From contig OZ014411.1 in assembly GCA_963965975.1 (NCBI GenBank), forward strand, positions 16,830,446-16,894,445: 64,000 bases of DNA, given 5' to 3'. The DNA comes from Xestospongia bergquistia. Its lineage: Eukaryota > Porifera > Demospongiae > Haplosclerida > Petrosiidae. Position numbers and translations under genes: made by a program. The first letter of the stretch is position 1; the number at the start of each line of letters is the position of its first letter. The notes below the pieces were generated by a model, which searched no databases, was not told the DNA's origin, and saw only the letters and a program-made list of their open reading frames with translations. Of the stretch, positions 11,187-23,847 are shown piece after piece.

Positions 11187-14100
11187 ATGGCAACCAGTGA
11201 ACTTGTAGAGATTCACTATGAGAGGTTTGAAAGCAACACAGTAGCAACATCTGACAATGAAATCATCTCTACTTCCGACATTGAAGCCAGCGATAATGAA
11301 ATTTCATCATCGAAACAACATAAACGTGTCTTTCAATCAAAGAAAGGCACCATCAGAGCCCTTGTTTGGTTTGTAAAATTCTTATTATTTGGTGGAGTAC
11401 TCACTTGTCTAGTTTTCAGCAAGCTCACCATTATCAAGATCATTTCAGAATTGCATCGATTAAGCAACTTCAGTATCCACCATTTTGAAGATAATTTTGA
11501 TACAAACAAATCAATTGCACGTGCTGCTAACCTTTACTGGATGCTGTTCTTTATTGTAATGATACCCAATTTGATTGCATGGATAAGAGCAATATTGAGT
11601 GGGTTACTAAAGAAATCTTCAAGTCATCCTTGGCCCAAGTGGTCTGCACTTTTAGGAGTAAGTAAAGATATGTACTTTCACTAGCACACCATTATACATT
11701 ACTGTTATGTTCATGTAACTAATATGAGAATTTTTCTCTACAGGGTGCATTTAATGCTGGCATGGAGGCAGTTGCGGAATCATGTCTTTTATTTTATGTC
11801 TTCATTACTCTTCCTCCTGAAGTGTCTGTTGTTTTGATGTGTGGAGTGGTCAGCATACATTCCATTATTCAAGCTATAATTTACATCTACTATTATTTCA
11901 AGTCTAATGGGCAAGAAAGAAGGTTCTCTTTAATTGGGAGCAATAAAATGGTTCTTAAATTTGGAAAGTGTCACCATACCTTTGTAAATTTTATTTCAAT
12001 ATGTGCTATTATATGTCAAATACTTGGACTACTCAGTGCGACAGCATTTCTGATAAAAGAGTACGAAAATGCAGAGCTGGGCAGAATTTTAGGGCCAGTG
12101 CTAGCTATACCATGTTTACTAATTCTCTCATTTACTTGGTCTAGCCTAATACAAAAGCTAACCTTCTTTCCAAATTCAAAATTCATGCAAAGTGCAACGA
12201 TAAGAGAAAATGAAAACAGGGATGACACAACTATAACAGCCAGATGGAAAACAAGTAAGTGATGTCATAAGAAAGTAATAACTCTTTATAACTAGTGAGT
12301 AGGTGCGGCTATGACGAGTAATTACTCGTAAATTCCGCGAGCCTATAGATACTTCCGCTGAGACCGTTCTCGATTAAATGGTACAACAAAGGCGAGGCGA
12401 TAGTCACGCATTTATTTGATGGCCAGTTGTACCATGCTAAAAGGCAATGAGTTTTCATGTTAAACAAGCTCACAAAAAGGCGCTCTAAATATTGTGATAA
12501 AGATATTATTTTTGAATAATTAAATGACGTGATTACATGAAATAACTGGAGGTTGGAATTGGACAACAAGAATGCTCTACAGAAACTACAAATCAAACCT
12601 TATTAACTGTTTTTGTCTGTTCTTAAATTACTTATTCATAAAAATGGCTTCTCTTGAAGCACTAAAGGTGAAACCTACAAAATTTGATCACGTTAGCTCT
12701 GTAAGTTTGGTATCCAGTCTGTTCATATTAGCAAGTTATTATGAACTGAAAAGCAGTAAGATGAAGATCCAACATTTTAACAATTGTGCATGTCACGCTT
12801 ATAGAAAACTTTGTCTTAATCTATAACAAAGTTATAATGAATGATTGATATGGAAAAAAATATTCCAAACAATTGAAAAATTTTGATCAGTTTTGAGTAT
12901 TGTTTTTTTCAATACATTTTAATGGATCCAGACAATCCAGGTCATCCCTACATAGATACTGCTATTATGTGCCAATTCTACGTTAAAGTTGTCTAATGCA
13001 AATTTATCTCATTTTCTAATTGATATTTCAGGTTTTGTAACAACATCTGTTCGTCTCCTCGTTTATCCAATAGCTAGTTATATTTTTTTTCGATTTACTT
13101 ACGATTTGCAGACAAATGAAGGAGTTGATCCATGGGTCACCAAAGCAGATACATCTCTCTCCATCACACAAGCTTTCAACTGGAACAATTTCTACATTGA
13201 AGTTTTCTCTGTTCATGTTGTTACTAGTTTCTTGGCATATGTTTTGTCATGGCTGTCTTGTTATATGACTCTACATGTATTTGGACTAGGGCTACCAATA
13301 CTACTTGCTACACCTGTTACATTAGCTGTCTATTTTTTGTCTAATTACTCGGTAGCTTTGTTTGGAAAGAACATTGTCTTGTTTCCATTTGAAGCAACAG
13401 ATGCAACTTCATTCAATTTGAAAGACACCTTTGTACCAAAATGGTATATTTTTGCTTTTGGTTTCTCTTTCTTACTTTGGGCTGGACAACAATTTGCATC
13501 AGCTTTCAACCTTTTCAGAGCCAAGAATGCCATTCTTGCTACTGATGCAAATATGTTTGTGAGGCCTTACTATAATAGTATTTTCTTGGAGCAGTACTTG
13601 ATTGTCAATAGAAATGTGTCAAACTATGCACAAGTAAGTATAGATGGTAGTCGTGAACCTTGTCATGTTTTTATCTGTTCAACAATGTTTCGAGAGAACC
13701 CTACAGAGATGAAGCAAATGTTGTATTCTATTAATCGTGTTGCTAAGTATTACAAGAGCAAAATGAATGTAATACATGACAATTTTGAGTCCCATATCTT
13801 TTTTGATGGTGGTTGCCGTGAAGATGAGATCTCAGCATTTGCAATACAACTTATGAGTTTAGTACCTAGAGCTCTGCATGTGAAATTGAAAGATGCAGAA
13901 AGACAGAAGACACCTTATGGTTATCGTTTTACATGGACACTTCAAGGATGTATGCCATTTGTTGTTCATCTCAAGGATAATTTGAAAGTTCGGAACAAAA
14001 AGAGATGGAGTCAAGTCATGTACATGAACTATGTGCTTGATCATCGCTCTGAAAAAGATGGATTTGATCTTAATAATACTTTTATACTTACTACAGATGC

Positions 14101-16524
14101 TGACATTGACTTCAAAGCTGAGTCAGCTATTGTTTTATTAGATATGTTAGCTCGTGATCCACAAGTTGGTGCTGTATGTTCACGTACTCATCCACTTGGC
14201 AGCGGTCCTATTTACTGGTATCAAATCTTCGACTATGCTGTAGGTCATTGGCTACAGAAAAGCACCGAACATATCTTGGGCTCTGTTTTATGCTGTCCAG
14301 GTTGTTTTAGTATATTTCGTTGTTCAGCACTTCAAGATTGTTTACCTACATATTCTAGTGAAGTGAAAAATGCAGTTGAGTTCTTAATGAAGGATATGGG
14401 TGAAGATAGGTGGTTGTGTACACTTCTTGTTGAAAAGGGTTGGCGATTGGAGTACTGTGCTATTTCTAATGATTACACATACTGTCCTGTAGAATTTGAT
14501 GAATTCTACAAGCAACGTCGTCGTTGGATTCCATCAACTATTGCTAATCTGTGGCTATTAATATCTAAAGCAACTAAAATTACAACTAAAAATGAGACAA
14601 TTAGCTGGCTATTTATCATTTACCAAATTTTGGTGATAATCTCAACTATAATATCTCCAGCTACTGTTATCCTAATTGTTGCTGATGGTTTATCAGCTGC
14701 CTTTAATTTGAATGGTGTTTATTTAACCATGACTCTTTTTGTAATAGCTGTCATCTATGGAGTCATCTGTGTTTTTACAAGTCAAAAAACACAATTAGAT
14801 ATAGCAAAACTTCTGACCTTTTTCTTTTCAGTTGTTATGGCCATTGTGATTGCTGAACTTATTAAAGATACTGTTAATGATATTGTTGTGCTAGGACAAA
14901 CTAATAACATAGGCAATGAGTCACTGTCCATTTATGAACTACCTGTTACTGAGAATATTGTTTATATTAGTCTGTTTGGATTAGTTTTTATTATAGCTGC
15001 TGTTCTGCATATCTTTGAAAGTTTTGCTATTTTTCATTCCTTGTGGTATCTTTTGGGTTTACCTTCTGGCTATCTTTTACTTTTAATATATTCCACTGCT
15101 AATCTCAACAGCAGGAGCTGGGGGACACGAGAAGAATCTGTTAAGACACAAAGTGTACTCTCTGTTCTGTGGAAAATTATCAAACGTTTTATATTAAAAC
15201 TTTTAAACAGAAGCAAAGGAAATAAAGAAAACACTCAAGAACAGATACAAACAGAAATAATCACTCATCAAAAGCCTTTAGAAGAATCTGTTTATCAATG
15301 GCATGGTGAATCATTTTTAAATTAAATCATGTATTCCTTAAAACAATGACCTTTTTTAGACACTTGTAGAGAATATCCATGGCTAAGGAAGTGGCTAAAG
15401 GACAACAATAGTGAGGTGAATTGGCTGATAATTACTACTCTGTTTTGAAGTTTATTTATTAATATTTTTATGTAAATACAGCAATTTTATGATTTGTTTG
15501 CAAGAGATGGTTACACAGAAGAATGGTTTCTGTCAAGCATGACTACAAAAGTGAGTGAAATGTTATACCAGTATAGGTGGAAAATTTATTATTAAAAATA
15601 TATTTAGGACTTAACTAATATTGGAGTGGAACCACAAGGATATGTTCGCCACTTGGATAAGGCTATCAAAAAACTTCCTAAAACATCAATTAAAATTGGA
15701 GTACCTGTAATAATCATATAAATACAATATAATATGTACATTTTATTTTCTATTAATTATGTAGAAGTCTATTGAAAGTTGGATCACTGATCTGAAAATG
15801 GATGCTGAAGAAGATGGATATTGTGAAAAATTTCATAAAGCAGGTTATTATGGAACAGAAGATGTTGAAAATCTTGTACACATAACTGAACAAGAACTTA
15901 CTAAAGATATAGGTGTCTTTAAAAAAGGTATATTACAATTAAATGTTGAACACAAAGGATAATGAACATTCCACAGCTCATATTAAGAGATTTCTACAAG
16001 GACTTCAGAGGTTAAAATTGAGAAATGAAGGTTAAAAAAATAATCATTGTAGACTTTTATAACATTATTCTTTTGTAGATGAAGAGAGAATTGCTGAGGC
16101 AGAAATGGCGTTAACCAATGATCAAGTGGATAGTTGTCTTGATGATGATGAGGAGGCATTTTGGTTACATACTATTGAAACTGTCCTTAAACCTACTCCT
16201 GATAGTTTGACACGTGTCAATGAATTACGTCATGATCTCAATAGCCTTCGCAATCATGCACTGATAGCAATGCTTTTGATTAATCTTATCTGGCTTATTG
16301 TTTTCAGTCTCTTCACATTCAATCAATTGAAAGGTTTTGGTTTTGGTAATCAGGGTCTTGGCTTACTATTCTTAGTTGTATATGGTGTATTACTGTTAGT
16401 ACAGTTGATTGGCATGCTACTTCATAGACTTGTGACTTTGGCTCACTATATTGCTCGTCTCAGTCAAGCTTTACCGACTGAACGTACAAGGACACAAACA
16501 ATGTCACGTAGTAGTTACTTTTGA
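11187..16524 (+). CDS. Chitin synthase with two SAM domains, copy A (nine coding exons, 1380 aa)
   Basis: Membrane glycosyltransferase (GT2) that polymerises UDP-GlcNAc into chitin. Coding exons: 11187-11657, 11744-12254, 13032-15305, 15360-15415, 15482-15550, 15608-15706, 15765-15927, 15977-16030, 16079-16524. All junctions are GT/AG and in phase, total 4143 nt. Exons 1-2 encode an acidic N-terminus and several membrane spans. Exon 3 carries the catalytic domain: T-D-A-D-I-D (D682, D684), G-E-D-R-W (D785), Q-R-R-R-W (821-825), then membrane spans and the metazoan S-W-G-T-R-E motif (1022-1027). Exons 4-6 and 7-8 form two SAM domains (~1095-1160 and ~1161-1232), and exon 9 adds two C-terminal spans. 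SAM-bearing chitin synthases are known from sponges. The exon-8 donor is GTTAAA, weaker than GTAAAA in copy B. The Met was chosen as the first codon after a plausible acceptor. Confidence 0.93.
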
Positions 16525-17671
16525 GTAAGCTTTGTTCTTATAATTAAAGACTATGAGTGAATTCCATATATTTATATAATGTTATTTTATTGTAATTTGT
16601 GTTACTTTTGTTACAAGACATTTTTTATTAGACTTGCTCTTAAATAGTACTGTGTGTTAGATTATTGGATATTCAACATTTGATATAAACTTTATACATA
16701 ATGTGAATGTCTTTTGATGGTTCTTTGTTCTTATAAAATAGATAAAATTACTGGCATTTTACCTGAGTTATTGCATAGTTACCATGACAACCAGCTTCAA
16801 CTTCAGAACAATGGTATTGAATCAGACTTTTATGATGTAACTATTGGTATTTGACTCTATTGGACTCTTGATCAATCAGCACTTTCAATTGATGATCATA
16901 ATGTTTTTCCTAATAATTCTTGCATAATAATTCTTAAAGTATTTATTAGAAATTTTGTATAGATTTGTGTGTACAATATATTTTACCTACATTGATTCTT
17001 TGGCATTTTGTCACTCTATCCACTTTAATTTTTTTAACTGTTTGTTATTGTTAGTATTTTTGTTAAGTGTTGGACTGTTTACTTAATAATACAGGCTTCA
17101 ATTCTAATAATATTCTTCTTGTGTCTTCTTTACTAGTCAGTGGATTACACTGTATGTACTTTAAACCATCTTACATAAATCAATATTAAAACATGTGCAT
17201 GCACTCACAACATAAATACTGAAGTAGTAATTATGGTCATATCTTAGATGTATCACATGATTATGTAGACAATGTACAAGTTTAGTGTGTTATATCATAG
17301 TAAAGTGGACAAATATAAAACATAAGATGCTTATACGGTGTCTGTGTATGTTTGTACTGTTATTGTTGTGTGTTAGTGATATAATTTGACAGTTAATAGT
17401 TAGTTAGCATAGATATTATAATGATACAAGACTACTGTACCTACTTTAACAAGTACATGTACTACAATTGTATTACATTAGTAATGAGAAGGTAAACCAA
17501 AGCACTAGATCCTCTTTTTAAGATTTACATGAACACAGTAAATCATAGCAAACACATAGTCTAACATAAAGGGACATAACAAAATTAATTGACCCTGGAT
17601 ATATTTAATAGCCAAACTTAATGATTTAACCTTGTGATTAAAAGTTAATAGTTTGTTTGTTTTAATAATAG
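16525..17671. other. 3' flank of chitin synthase A, then unit-specific spacer
   Basis: No gene is seen. An ATTAAA at about 16541 is a possible polyadenylation signal. Homology with unit B (47306-~47730) continues to about 16920 and then stops abruptly. From there to about 25.6 kb the two units share no obvious sequence. Confidence 0.6.
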
Positions 17672-17769
17672 GATGGATGGGAAGTCCTTCATTATGAAGT
17701 TTTAATGGACATGCAGACATTGTAGAAATATTTGTCAATCATGGAGCTGATGTCAATGTTGTTACTAAG
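17672..17769 (+). pseudogene. Orphan ankyrin-repeat exon with 1-bp deletion
   Basis: The exon is bounded by an acceptor (ttttaataatag|GATGG) and a donor (ACTAAG|GTAACT). The sequence encodes one 33-residue ankyrin repeat. It begins D-G-W-E-V-L-H-Y and, after a one-base loss around 17692-17698, continues G-H-A-D-I-V-E-I-F-V-N-H-G-A-D-V-N in the next frame. The length is 98 bp, one less than an exact 99-bp repeat exon. No neighbouring ankyrin exons were found, so it is a relic of a larger ankyrin gene, plausibly related to the ankyrin gene at 62.8-64 kb. Confidence 0.75.
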
Positions 17770-18049
17770 GTAACTCAGATCATAAGAATTCATGAGTTTT
17801 ATTCTAATCTTTGAGCTTCAAGTGTGAACAGATTTTAACTAGACATAGCATAGTTATTATAATGATACAAGACTAATAATGTATATGTACTACAATTTAT
17901 TACATTATCAATAAGAGTGACTAAACCTCATGATACTCTTCTTAACATAGTAAAGCATAGCAAATATATATCCTAAAATTTTTGTGTAACTTTTAACATG
18001 ATGTAATACTATGTTGTTATCTTGTTTACTTTAATATCTTTTGTTTCCA

Positions 18050-20300
18050 AATTTATGGTAACATAATAACTTGTCACCGTACTATGTTCATTGGAATATA
18101 ATAGAAAGTAAGTATGATATAATGTAATACAATTTCTAATTGTAAATGATACATTGTCGTTTTCTTTATTTTATTATATTCATTTGTACATTTGTGGTGC
18201 TGTAATGATTTGTCATGTGAACATGTCTTTTACAAAATAATAGGACGTAAGTATTATATAATTTTAATATGATTTCTAACTTTATTCAATGTGTTATTGT
18301 CATTTTGTTTACTCTAACCTTTTTATTTCCACATTTGTGGTGTACTAATAATATAATTTCTAATTTGATTCAATCCATTGTTGTTGTTTTGTTTACACCA
18401 TTATTATTTTTGTTTCCACTTTGTGGTGATGTAATAACTTATCATCTAAATGTATACTGTGCAATATTATAGTGGGTAAGTATGATAAAGTTACTATAAT
18501 TTCTAATTTGATTCAATCCATTGTTGTTATTTTGTTTATACCATTATCGTTTTCGTTTCCACTTTGTGGTGATGTAATAACTTATCATCTAAATGTATAC
18601 TGTGCAATATTATAGTGGGTAAGTATGATAAAGTTACTATAATTTCTAATTTTATTCAATCCATTGTTGTTATTTTGTTTACACTATTATTGTTTTTGTT
18701 TACACTATTATGATGATGTGATAAAGTTTACTCTGAATCTGTCTTGTACAAAACAATAGGAGGTAAGTGTAATATAATTTTTTAATTTATTGAATTTGTG
18801 ATATTGTTCTTGTATTTACATTTGTGTTGTTGTACTAACTTGTCATCTTAATGTGTTGTACAATATAATAATTGGTAAGTCTATTATAATATAATGTAAT
18901 TTCTAATTTTTTTCAATGCGTTGTTATTATTTCATTTACTCTATTGTTTCATTTCCACATTTATGGTGCTGTAATAACCTGTTACCTAAATGTGTCCTTC
19001 ACAATATAATAGCAGGTAAGTGTAGCATAATGTAATGTAATTTCAAATTTAATTCAATGCATCATTGTCATTTTGTCTACTCTATTGTATTCATTTCCAC
19101 ATTTGTAATGCTGCAATAACTTTTCATCTGAATGTGTCCTTTACAATATATTAGGAGGTTAGTGTGATTTAATGCAATGTAATTTCTTTAACTTATTGTT
19201 ATCGTTTTATTTACACTGTTATTTTCTCTCTCCAAATTTATGGTGCTGTAATTACTTGATTTTGGATTGTGTCTTTTGTAATATAATAGCAGGTAAGTGT
19301 GATATAATATAATATAATTTCTAATTTAATCCATTGTATTGTTGTTATTTTCTTTAATCTATTTTTTCTAATTTATGGTGCTGTAATTACATGATATCTG
19401 ATTGTGTCCTTTGTAACATAATAGGTTGTAAGTGCGAGATAATGTAATATACTTTCTAATTTTATTTAATGCATAGTTGTCATTTTCTTTATTCTATTAT
19501 TTTCTTTTTCCAAATTTATGGTGCTGTAATTACGTGTTATTGGATCATGTCATTTGTAATACAATAGGAGATAAGTGTGAAATAATGTGATCTAATTTCT
19601 AGGTTTTTTTTCCATGCATGCTATTTATTTTGTTTACTCTATTATTTTCTGTCTACATATTCATGTTGCTGTAATTATTTGTTATATAATTATCTCATTT
19701 GTAATATAATAGCAGGTAAGTATGATATAATGTAATATCATTTTCTAATTTAATTCAACACATTGTTGTCATATTCTTTAATCTATTTCTCCAAATTTAT
19801 TGTTCTGTAATTACATGTTATCTCGTTGTGTCCTTTTTAATATAATAGGAAGTAAGTGTGAGATAATGTAATATAATTTCCAATTTTCTTTAATGCTTTG
19901 TTGTCATTTTCTTTAATCTATTATTTTCTTTCTCCAAATTTATGGTTCTGTAATTACGTATTATTGGATTGTGTCCTTTGTAATATAATAGAAGGTAAGT
20001 GTGAGATAATGCAATATTTTAACTAAACTTATTCAATGCATACTTGTCATTTGCTATTATTTTTTTCCAATTTAATGGTGTTATAATTACTTGTTATCGG
20101 ATCATGTCCTTTGTAATATAATAGTGGGTAAGTGCAATATAATATATTTTCTAATTTCATTCAATACTTTTTCGTTGTCTTGTTTACTCTATTTTTCTGT
20201 TACCAAATTGTTTGTGCTTAAATAACTTGTCATCTAATTCTGTCATTTACTATATTACAGCCAGTAAGTGAGATATAATATAATGTAATTTCTAATCTTA
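18050..20300 (+). repeat. Minisatellite, ~16 diverged units of about 140 bp, each with a splice-site-like motif
   Basis: A motif of the form TAATATAATAG-nnn-GTAAGTGTGATATAATG recurs. Its GTAAGT (or variant) begins at 18108, 18247, 18476, 18619, 18763, 18875, 19016, 19159, 19293, 19428, 19571, 19716, 19852, 19995, 20128 and 20264, with spacing mostly 133-145 bp. Between these, each unit carries a TTTCTAATTT..ATTCAATGC block and an AATTTATGGTGCTGTAATTAC block. Units are diverged from one another, so the array is old. It is absent from unit B. The only ORF of note (18269-18472) is built from the repeat. Confidence 0.9.
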
Positions 20301-20600
20301 GTCAATGCATGGTAATTATGATATAATGTATTATATATTTTAAAATTTATTCTGCCATTTTGGTAAAGAAGCTCTTTGTTGAAAATTGTTTATATATATA
20401 AGAAAGATAAATAAGTGTTTTCTCAAAAGGTTTGGGCAAGTACTCATTTTAAGAACCACTAGTTCTTCCTATATGCTACTAAGAAATAAGTAATTTTTTA
20501 TAGTCACAGAATAACATGTCTTGTCAAATTTATATTTATAATACTATGCCAGTTATTATGTAAAATGTCTCAATTATGAAGTAATTACTATGTATATTTG

Positions 20601-21466
20601 TGAATTTAAGAGTGTTATTGTTTATGATGACATTGTTGTAAAAGTTACTTGGAGTGGTTTGTTTAAAGTAAGAGTGGTTAATGTGGACTGATATTTTGTA
20701 ATATTGTATATGTTTGATATACTTTGACAAAATATATCTTAGTTAGAATGGTTTACAATTTTATTAATTGCTTATTAGAATTCTACATTATTGTTTGTTG
20801 CTTATGGTACATAGTCCATTATTGAACGAGTGTGTAAAATACCTAAGATAATATTGATAGCAGTCCTATGAATATATTATATTAGTAATTTCATAATATT
20901 GTTTATCAATATATTATTAGCTGGTAATAATGAAGATATGTGATCATTTAGCCTTGTACAATGTAAAATTTAAATTAATTAAGTGCATGTGAGCAAAGTA
21001 GTTTCATTAATTAAAGATTCTATATTGTTATTAATTGAGAGTGTGGGTCTTTTCTAAAGAAAGTACATCTTTCTTACTTGTACTGCGAAATTGTTTATAT
21101 TGTTTGAAGACTTAAAGAACCTTTGTGCTTGTTCAAGTTTGTTTTTTGAAAACAACTTATAGAATTGATAACAATTGTACATTTGTTTGCCTTTATCGAA
21201 AGAAACTATTGCGTGAATTGCTTTTGGTCAAAAAGGCAAAGAAATATATGTTATAACCTTTTTCTAAAAAGTTGAAAGCTCATTGTCTTTATCAAGGAAA
21301 TTACTTCTATCCTATATGCAACTAAGAAATAACTAATTTTGTTATGTTCACAGGCTAATGTCAAGTGTGAACTTTACAATGTATTGTCAACAATGTATTT
21401 ATTTGTTTAAGAGTGTTGTTTGTCTTGATGGCAATATTGTTACAATAATAATTAAAAAATAAGATT
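20601..21466 (+). repeat. Direct repeat, left copy (partner at 23848-24597)
   Basis: From 'gaatttaagagtgttattg' to 'acaataataatt' this stretch recurs at 23848-24597 with few substitutions. The right copy lacks about 110 bp corresponding to roughly 20977-21090. A third short piece ('aatgtattgtcaacaatgta') is at about 24833. No coding potential is seen. Origin unknown; it may be a mobile-element body without recognisable ends. Confidence 0.85.
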
Positions 21467-21512
21467 AAGGAAAAGAATGTCATATCCAAAATACATGGGA
21501 TAAAACTACAGC

Positions 21513-21514
<2 letters not shown>

Positions 21515-21542
<28 letters not shown>
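21515..21542. repeat. (TG)n microsatellite
   Basis: About 14 tandem GT dinucleotides inside AT-rich spacer. Confidence 0.95.
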
Positions 21543-21543
<1 letters not shown>

Positions 21544-22806
21544 GAGTGTACAATGTTATAGTAAAGATTAGTTTCTATTGATAATATATAGTGTTATATA
21601 AAGTATTGAAAGGGGAATAGAAAGATGATAAACATCATCAGAACGTATGGAAAACTTCAATATGTTAACTCAATTATATTGCATTCTCTAGGCACAAGTT
21701 AACTAAATAGATGTATAACATTTTCTGGTATACCAATACTTCATATTTTATAGTACAAAGAAAATGTATTACATAACTTGTCTGCCAATATTACTACTAG
21801 ACATAATATATACCATTATTGTCTATCTATGTAAAAGATGGATGAGAAACACTATACATATAGTTATTATAATAAGTATGAGTGGGCTAATTTATTGTAA
21901 TCATAATGAGTAGACTATAGTATGTGAGACACAGAGATGTATAAACATAGTGCTTATGTGCGAGTGCTGAAGTGGTAAATACTATAAACTGTTGGGGATA
22001 ATTCATTAAATAATTATTAGCTGTATTTATAATTTCTACATGGGAAACATTACTTTTCTCTCTCTTTCTTTCTCTTTGGCTCGGCCAGCCCCAACAATCA
22101 TTTTATTAATTGCTTTAAAAGACTGGCCTTGTTAAGGTGTCCTCCATTAATATATCTTTCCACTCTTTCATAAATTTTACACTATTAGTCAACAGTCAGA
22201 GCTCCTGGTACAATATGTTTGAATCAGTTGTAGACTATTTATCAGGTACATAGGTCTTACTACATACAAGCATAATTATACATACACTAGAAATAGCATT
22301 GGTAGGTCTGTGTATTACAAAGCTACTAGTCCATCATAAGTACAGGCAAATTTAAATGGAGACTACATATCAATCAATTGTTACACATACATCTAGTTAT
22401 ATGTTCATCTTATATAAATAAAAAGTGGTGTCATTTGAACGTCAACATCTACTAACAGACTAAGAATATGTACTCACCTCTTGTTGTCTAAAATCCTCCA
22501 ATTAGCTACCTAGTAGAAACTTAACGCTATAAGAAGTTGCAATTGTTAACTTGAATGTGACAGCACTCCCACAAACCGAAATGAGGGTGGGTCTCTTTTG
22601 TAAGGTACAAAGATGGAGTCATGTACTTTTAAAAATAACATACCACGTAGTTGACTACTTGATATAAATTGTACTCATTACTATAGAACTAAACTAAAAC
22701 AAAAGACTAGTAAAGTAAAAATCTGAGATTTATAGACTACAATAAAATGTAAATATATATATTATATAGAGAGGTCCAATCAAAAACAAAGGAAACTGAA
22801 AGAATA
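21543..22806. other. Unit A spacer, no gene seen
   Basis: AT-rich with a short pyrimidine-rich run at about 22055-22078 (ctctctctttctttctc). No ORF of note and no match in unit B. Confidence 0.5.
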
Positions 22807-23103
22807 TCAAACAATAATATACACAAAACCAGGTTTATCATCTGCATTGCTGACATCATGATCATTTAATTTAAAACTTTTTTGTTTCAATAACCTATTT
22901 TCAGCTTTTTTCATACTGGTAGGAGTCTTCCAGCAATACATAACTCGCTTCCCAAACAGATCCAAATTTCTTTCATGTTGTTTGGCCCGTCCTTTTGGAT
23001 CTGCTGCTGCACCTGCATATAATCCATTTTTTATATATTCATAAAGTTCTTTCTCCGTCCGTACAGGTTCCACAACAATTGAGAGAGCAGCACGACTGGC
23101 CAT
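22807..23103 (-). CDS. Small GIY-YIG-nuclease-like protein, 98 aa, single exon
   Basis: The ORF runs from ATG (23103) to a stop at 22807. Residues ~28-45 read G-L-Y-A-G-A-A-x-D-P-K-G-R-A-K-Q-H, close to the second strand and R-x3-H segment of GIY-YIG endonucleases. K-K-A-E-N-R-L-L (~66-73) matches the region holding the metal-binding glutamate. The C-terminus ends P-G-F-V-Y-I-I-V, which resembles the first (GIY) strand and is expected at the N-terminus of a normal domain. The gene may therefore be partial, permuted, or joined to an unseen exon. A TATAAAAAG sequence lies about 20 bp upstream of the ATG. It is specific to unit A, with no visible partner gene. Family assignment is by motif only. 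Confidence 0.55.
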   Translation of the reverse strand: MASRAALSIVVEPVRTEKELYEYIKNGLYAGAAADPKGRAKQHERNLDLFGKRVMYCWKTPTSMKKAENRLLKQKSFKLNDHDVSNADDKPGFVYIIV

Positions 23104-23589
23104 AACCTGACTTTAGATAGCTTTTTATAGTGGTAGCCTAGATGAGGAATATCTGTATGGAATATTCAAGGAAACTCTATTGGCTCAGTCTGTGGAGAAG
23201 TAAAATACACTTACAACTTCGCTTGACTAAAATTTAAAAATTGTCAAGGGGAGGGCTCCTTTTAATTATTCAGAAATAACCTACCTATTTTACTAATTAC
23301 TATGGAATTAACAGTTCATTTCCTTAAACACGCGAAAAATCAGAAAATAGAAGTACATGTGTGTGGAACTATTCTATTATGAATTCTATAGTGACAACCT
23401 TCACAAGTATACTCAACATCTGTGATAATTTCATAATATATAATAAGAAACTTAAACAAAGTCTTCACAGCTCTTGCAATTAACTACTATATGACTACCA
23501 AGTATCAGCCAATATATTAGTTATTATTAGTATATTAGTTATGCATGCTCTATTACTGCTAAAAGTGATATGTCAGGAACAACAAATAC

Positions 23590-23658
23590 CTTAGGTTCAG
23601 CAACAAAACCAAAATCAATAAGTTTAATATTAGAATCATCATCCAACAGTAAGTTCTC
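23590..23658 (-). pseudogene. Orphan protein-kinase exon (subdomains VIb-VII)
   Basis: The exon is flanked by an acceptor (ttcttctctag|GAG) and a donor (CCTAAG|GTATTT). It encodes 23 in-frame residues: E-N-L-L-L-D-D-D-S-N-I-K-L-I-D-F-G-F-V-A-E-P-K. E-N-L-L is the end of the catalytic loop and D-F-G the magnesium-binding motif, with wording near that of MELK/AMPK-type Ser/Thr kinases. No flanking kinase exons were found within several kilobases on either side. It is more likely a stranded fragment than a live gene. Confidence 0.75.
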
Positions 23659-23847
23659 CTAGAGAAGAATGAAGATATGTACCTTGACCTTTAAAAATCA
23701 CAAACATAAAACTATTTAAAACATTCTACCCTCAACTATTCCCTTAATTATACTAATGGGAATACTGTCTACTGTTATCTAGTACAGACAATGTCACCAA
23801 CATGCATGAATTATTAATAAACGTATTGAAAATGTCAAATAATAATC

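Noticed and set aside
12572-12826. 84-codon ORF between exons 2 and 3 of chitin synthase A
   Set aside because: It lies in the intron and the corresponding frame is disrupted by an insertion and a frameshift in unit B.
18050-20300. Regular spacing suggested a CRISPR-like array
   Set aside because: Units are head-to-tail diverged tandem repeats of ~140 bp in an animal genome, without short identical repeats and unique spacers.
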